From Pascua guehoae (taxonomy: Eukaryota > Basidiomycota > Tremellomycetes > Trichosporonales > Trichosporonaceae): 64,000 nucleotides of DNA. This document shows, piece by piece, positions 60,765-64,000 of this stretch. The position numbers and the translations under genes were made by a program. The DNA lies in assembly GCA_001600415.1 (NCBI GenBank), contig BCJX01000020.1, forward strand, positions 369,165-433,164, given 5' to 3'. The number at the start of each line of letters is the position of its first letter. Within the stretch, counting starts at the first letter, position 1. The notes under the pieces were generated by a model. It saw only the letters and a program-made list of their open reading frames with translations. It had not been told where the DNA came from and searched no databases.

Positions 60765-62885
60765 ATGTCCGCCCGCGCCGCCGACGAGCCCCAGCACGAC
60801 TCGAAGAAGCAGAAGACGACCGTCCAGAGTACGTCAGCCTGTCGCCCCATCAGGTGTTGGTGATCACTGACTGTTATTGTAGAGAAGGTATGCCTGATGT
60901 GAGTTTGGCGAGGCTTGCCAGAAGAGCGCTCGATAAAGATCCATCTAACATCTAGCGCCATTGACGGCTGGGGTCTCTCGGACGAGGAGAAGGGCAACGC
61001 CATCTTTGCCGGTGACACCACGACCATGGACCACCTCAAGGAGAAGCACAACTTTGTCCCGCTCAACGCCTCGGGTCTCGCTGTCGGTCTCAAGGAGGGT
61101 CTCATGGGTAACTCGGAGGTCGGGTACGTGTGAACCCGGTAGACACATGCACTGACGCTGTCAGCCACCTTAACATTGGCGCCGGCCGCATTGTCTGGCA
61201 GGACATTGTCCGCATTGACCAGTGTGCGTTTCAGTCTGTGTGCCAGGGCAAAGAGTTGGGTGTGCTGGAGCACGACGATGTCCGGCACCGGCTACATGTC
61301 AGGTTGACCCTCAACTTGTCGACCCGAGGAGAAGACGTTTGCTAACGACTACAGCGATCAAGAATGACGACCTCAAGAAGCAGCCCGTCATTGCCGAGAC
61401 GCTCCAGCACGCCAAGGACGGCAACGGCCGCCTGCACCTGATGGGTCTCCTCTCGGACGGCGGTGTGCACTCGCACATCAACCACCTCCTTGCCATTGTC
61501 CGCGCGGCCAAGGAGGCCGGTGTCCCCCACGTCTACATCCACGCCTTTGGTGATGGCCGTGACACCGCCCCCAGGTCGTCCGACAAGTACGTCCAGCAGC
61601 TCCTTGACGCCCTCAAGGAGATTGGCCTCGGCGAGCTCGTCACGTTTGTTGGCCGTTACTACGCCATGGACCGTGACAAGCGCTGGGAGCGTGTCAAGGT
61701 CGCCGTCGACGCCCTTGTCAGGGGTGAGGGCACCAAGGCCGACGACCCGGTCAAGGCCATCGAGGCCTGCTACGCCAAGGACGAGACGGACGAGTTTATC
61801 AAGCCCCTCATCTTTGGCGATGAGTCGACGCGCATCCAGGGTACGTTGGAAGATGTTTAGGAGGGTCATGGGGGAGATTCTGGTGCAGAGCTGGTACTGA
61901 CGACGCAGACAACGACACCGTCTTCACCTTCAACTACCGCTCCGACCGTATGCGTGAGCTCGTCACGCTCCTTGCGTTTGACGACAAGCCCATCGACATT
62001 GAGATTCCCAAGGGACTGGTGCGTCATGGGGACAAGCAGCCTGTATCTAACGCTTCAGTTCATTGCCACCATGACCCGCTACAACCCCGCCTGGACCCTT
62101 CCCGTCGCCTTCCCTCCCGTCTCCATGGACAACGTCTTGGCCGAGTGGCTCGCCAAGGAGGGTGTCACGCAGTGCCACATTGCGGGTGAGTACGACTGGA
62201 CTCGAGTGGCTGGGACGCTACTGATGGTTTCCACAGAGACTGAAAAGTACGCCCACGTCACCTTCTTCTTCAACGGCGGTGTCGAGAAGCAGTACGAGGG
62301 CGAGAAGCGTGTCATGGTCCCCTCGCCCAAGGTTGCGACCTACGACAAGCAGCCCGAGATGAGCGCGCAGGCCGTCGGCGACAAGGTTGCCGAGGCCGTC
62401 AAGAGCGGCGAATTCGACTTTGTCATGTGCAACTTTGCTCCCCCCGACATGGTGCGTGCTGCCAATCTCCCAATGTTTCAGCACTAACGCTCAGGTCGGC
62501 CACACTGGTGTCTACGACGCCGCTGTCATTGCCATTGGCGCGACCGACAAGGCGATCAAGACCATCTACGACGCGTGTGAGGAGGCTGGCTACGTGCTCT
62601 GCATCACTGCCGACCACGGCAACGCCGAGCAGATGCTCGACCTCACGACTGGCAACCCCCACACTGCCCACACCTGCAACCCCGTTCCCTTCATTGTTAC
62701 TGGTGACAAGGGCACTCTGCAGGTTGACGAGAAGGACGGCTCCCTCGCCGACGTTGCCCCCACTATCCTTGAGATTATGGGTCTCCCCATCCCCAAGGGT
62801 GAGTCGTGCACCCTCTGCGGCGGAACTGCTTTGCTGACGCATCACAGAAATGACTGGCAAGTCGCTTGTTAAGAAGCCCGAGTAG
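60765..62885 (+). CDS. gpmI: 2,3-bisphosphoglycerate-independent phosphoglycerate mutase
   Basis: Glycolytic enzyme interconverting 3- and 2-phosphoglycerate, manganese-dependent, cytosolic. Exon 1 is 60765-60828 (MSARAADEPQHDSKKQKTTV). Exon 2 is a 16-nt micro-exon at 60883-60898, and exon 3 begins at 60956; together they read KKVCLIAIDGWGLSDEE. The catalytic serine lies in MGNSEVGHLNIGAGR, split by an intron after the Gly. Other hallmarks are LLSDGGVHSH, HAFGDGRDTAP, GRYYAMDRDKRWERV, FNYRSDRMREL, HVTFFFNGG, CNFAPPDMVGHTG and TADHGNAEQM, which include the metal-binding Asp/His residues. It ends MTGKSLVKKPE. All motifs are intact. At least eight introns interrupt it, most of them near the 5' end and in the second half. 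Basidiomycetes use this enzyme type in place of the budding-yeast cofactor-dependent one. Confidence 0.95.
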
Positions 62886-62995
62886 AGAGTGTCTCGTAGA
62901 ATTAGTCCATCTGCCTGCATAAATGTCACAGGTGTAGCCTGAACGCGATGCTGCAACTGTGGGCATACTGGGGTTTGGATTGGTGGAGTGAGTGC

Positions 62996-63007
62996 GGTCA
63001 CGTGACC
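62996..63007. promoter_or_regulatory. Perfect 12-bp palindrome GGTCACGTGACC
   Basis: An extended CACGTG box, the preferred form for Cbf1/USF-type bHLH factors (GTCACGTGAC). It lies about 30 bases upstream of a TTAAAAAG TATA-like string, so it could drive a plus-strand transcript starting near 63065. Function is inferred from the motif only. Confidence 0.5.
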
Positions 63008-63100
63008 TGTCCTCCACACGCGCCTCTGCCCGAGCGCTTAAAAAGTCGCCCCGTCGCCCAACTCGAATCTCTTTTCTTCACTAATTTCAACTACAGAGCC

Positions 63101-63157
63101 CGCCCACGAACCTCTGCTCACTGTGCTCCATTGAGCAGAGTTGACATTCGTGGGGCG
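63101..63157 (+). ncRNA. Candidate structured RNA: strong stem-loop
   Basis: CGCCCACGAA (63101-63110) pairs with TTCGTGGGGCG (63147-63157) with one bulged G, and CTCTGCTCA (63112-63120) pairs perfectly with TGAGCAGAG (63132-63140) around an 11-nt loop. That gives about 19 base pairs separated by one small internal loop. A second small hairpin (GCGCC-TTTAC-GGCG) overlaps its 3' edge. Both strands could form the fold; the upstream CACGTG palindrome and TATA-like string favour the plus strand. I do not recognise a known RNA family. Confidence 0.3.
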
Positions 63158-64000
63158 CCTTTACGGCGAAGAGGGTGTCTCAGAACGACTCGGGTGCTAC
63201 TTTGGCTCGCGCAATAGGGCCGTCAGCAATGGCGGACCCCGTGAAGGCAGGAGTCACAATGCCCCGTACATTACTAGACCAAGAAATCTGTGTGTAGCAA
63301 GCCGGCTGCTCGGCTGGTTGAGGATGCATTTATTCGGGACCATACACTCTTGCCTTGGTGCCGACTTTGCTGACTATTTGGGGACGGGAGAGACGCGTTG
63401 GGGGGTGAGCGGGACAGGTCCAGAGGAACATTTTGCATGGCTGGCTGCTGGCAGGGAGGTGAAGGGGCGAGAGAGGACAGGTCGCGTTTCGGTGTTGGTT
63501 TGGTTGGCGATATGGGCGACGGTGAGGGGGTCTGTGTACGTAATCAATTGTTTTGGAGCTATCATGGTCGGCATCTACTCTAGGGTCGGGGCCCGCTGGC
63601 ATAGCTGGCATGGCTCTGTGCGATGGATGCAATCGTCATGGGCACCCGAGCCCCGAGCCACCCCCCCAGGCCCGCGACCCCCCTCTACGCCTACGCGCCT
63701 ACGCGCTACATGCCATGCCATGCTGTGCGCTGACGCGCTCTGCAGGCATGCAATGCAGGCTGTGCTGGCGGTGCTCGTGCTGACTGGCCGTTGGCAGTAC
63801 GTTTGTGCACTGCTGCTGCCTGGTGCTCGTGCTGCATGGACGCAGCTGCGGTGCCCGCGCTTCCTGTCGGATCCGTCGGAGCACAGCTGTCGTCATACCC
63901 ACCACACACCACCCACACCCACCCAACACAAACCTCTACTGTCCACGGCGCCGAACCTTCCCCCGCGCTCCGCCAGCACACACGGCCTCCCCCCCCCCCC

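Larger units (their letters stand above)
62886..64000. other. Right-end interval, no clear protein gene
   Basis: 1.1 kb after iPGM. It contains a 12-base palindrome with CACGTG (62996-63007), a TTAAAAAG string near 63037, and the hairpin at 63101-63157. The remainder is GC-rich with 'ctacgcgcctacgcg'-like short repeats near 63685-63710, and the window ends in a C-run (63991-64000). Only very short open frames occur on the plus strand. Confidence 0.4.

Noticed and set aside
63228..63300. 22-codon open frame (MADPVKAGV...) after the hairpin
   Set aside because: Too short, with no splice continuation or homology to support translation.

Overview
This window looks like a chromosome segment from a basidiomycete yeast of the Tremellomycetes, most probably Trichosporonales or a close relative of Cryptococcus. 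The evidence is GC-rich DNA, many short spliceosomal introns of about 35-130 bases with GT(G/A)(A/C)G donors, compact gene spacing, a cofactor-independent phosphoglycerate mutase, and a DNMT5-type DNA methyltransferase like that of Cryptococcus. The lineage is inferred from gene content and was not checked against any database. There is one 100-base N gap (26909-27008) and one single N (42491), both beside C/T-rich or poly-C DNA.

Layout. 1-12 kb: the C-terminal half of DNA polymerase epsilon (POL2, +), TRAPPII subunit TRS130/TRAPPC10 (-), mitochondrial glutamyl-tRNA synthetase MSE1 (+) and mitoribosome GTPase MTG1 (-). 12-17 kb: gene-poor DNA with an isolated intronless MmgE/PrpD-family gene and an intron-containing tRNA-Ser(GCT). 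17-26 kb: a DUF4211 protein (-), RNA polymerase I subunit RPA34 (+), crossover endonuclease subunit EME1 (-) and the SNARE YKT6 (-). 27-37 kb: endocytic F-BAR/muniscin SYP1 (+), two diverged copies of a tRNA-like repeat, a peroxisomal ABCD half-transporter (-) and a small CBS-domain protein (+). 37-43 kb: a 5.8-kb repeat-bearing gene desert with one doubtful orphan gene. 43-49 kb: a FYVE-finger protein (+) and an SNM1/Artemis-type nuclease (+). 49.6-57.1 kb: the very large DNMT5 gene (-). 57.7-62.9 kb: chitin synthase chaperone CHS7 (-) and iPGM (+). The last 1.1 kb holds a possible structured RNA locus.

Most genes are housekeeping. They fall into genome maintenance (POL2, EME1, Artemis-like nuclease, DNMT5), membrane traffic and cell wall (TRS130, YKT6, SYP1, FYVE protein, CHS7), mitochondrial translation (MSE1, MTG1) and metabolism (ABCD transporter, iPGM, MmgE/PrpD). 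There are no operons. Neighbours are divergent, convergent or tandem with separate promoters.

The most notable locus is DNMT5. One polypeptide joins a chromodomain, a cytosine-5 methyltransferase, zinc/RING-type modules and a SNF2 ATPase, which implies CpG maintenance methylation linked to H3K9-methyl heterochromatin in this organism. Secondary points of interest are the tRNA-like repeat pair, the hairpin locus at the right end, the lone intronless MmgE/PrpD gene, and 16-nt exons in EME1 and iPGM.
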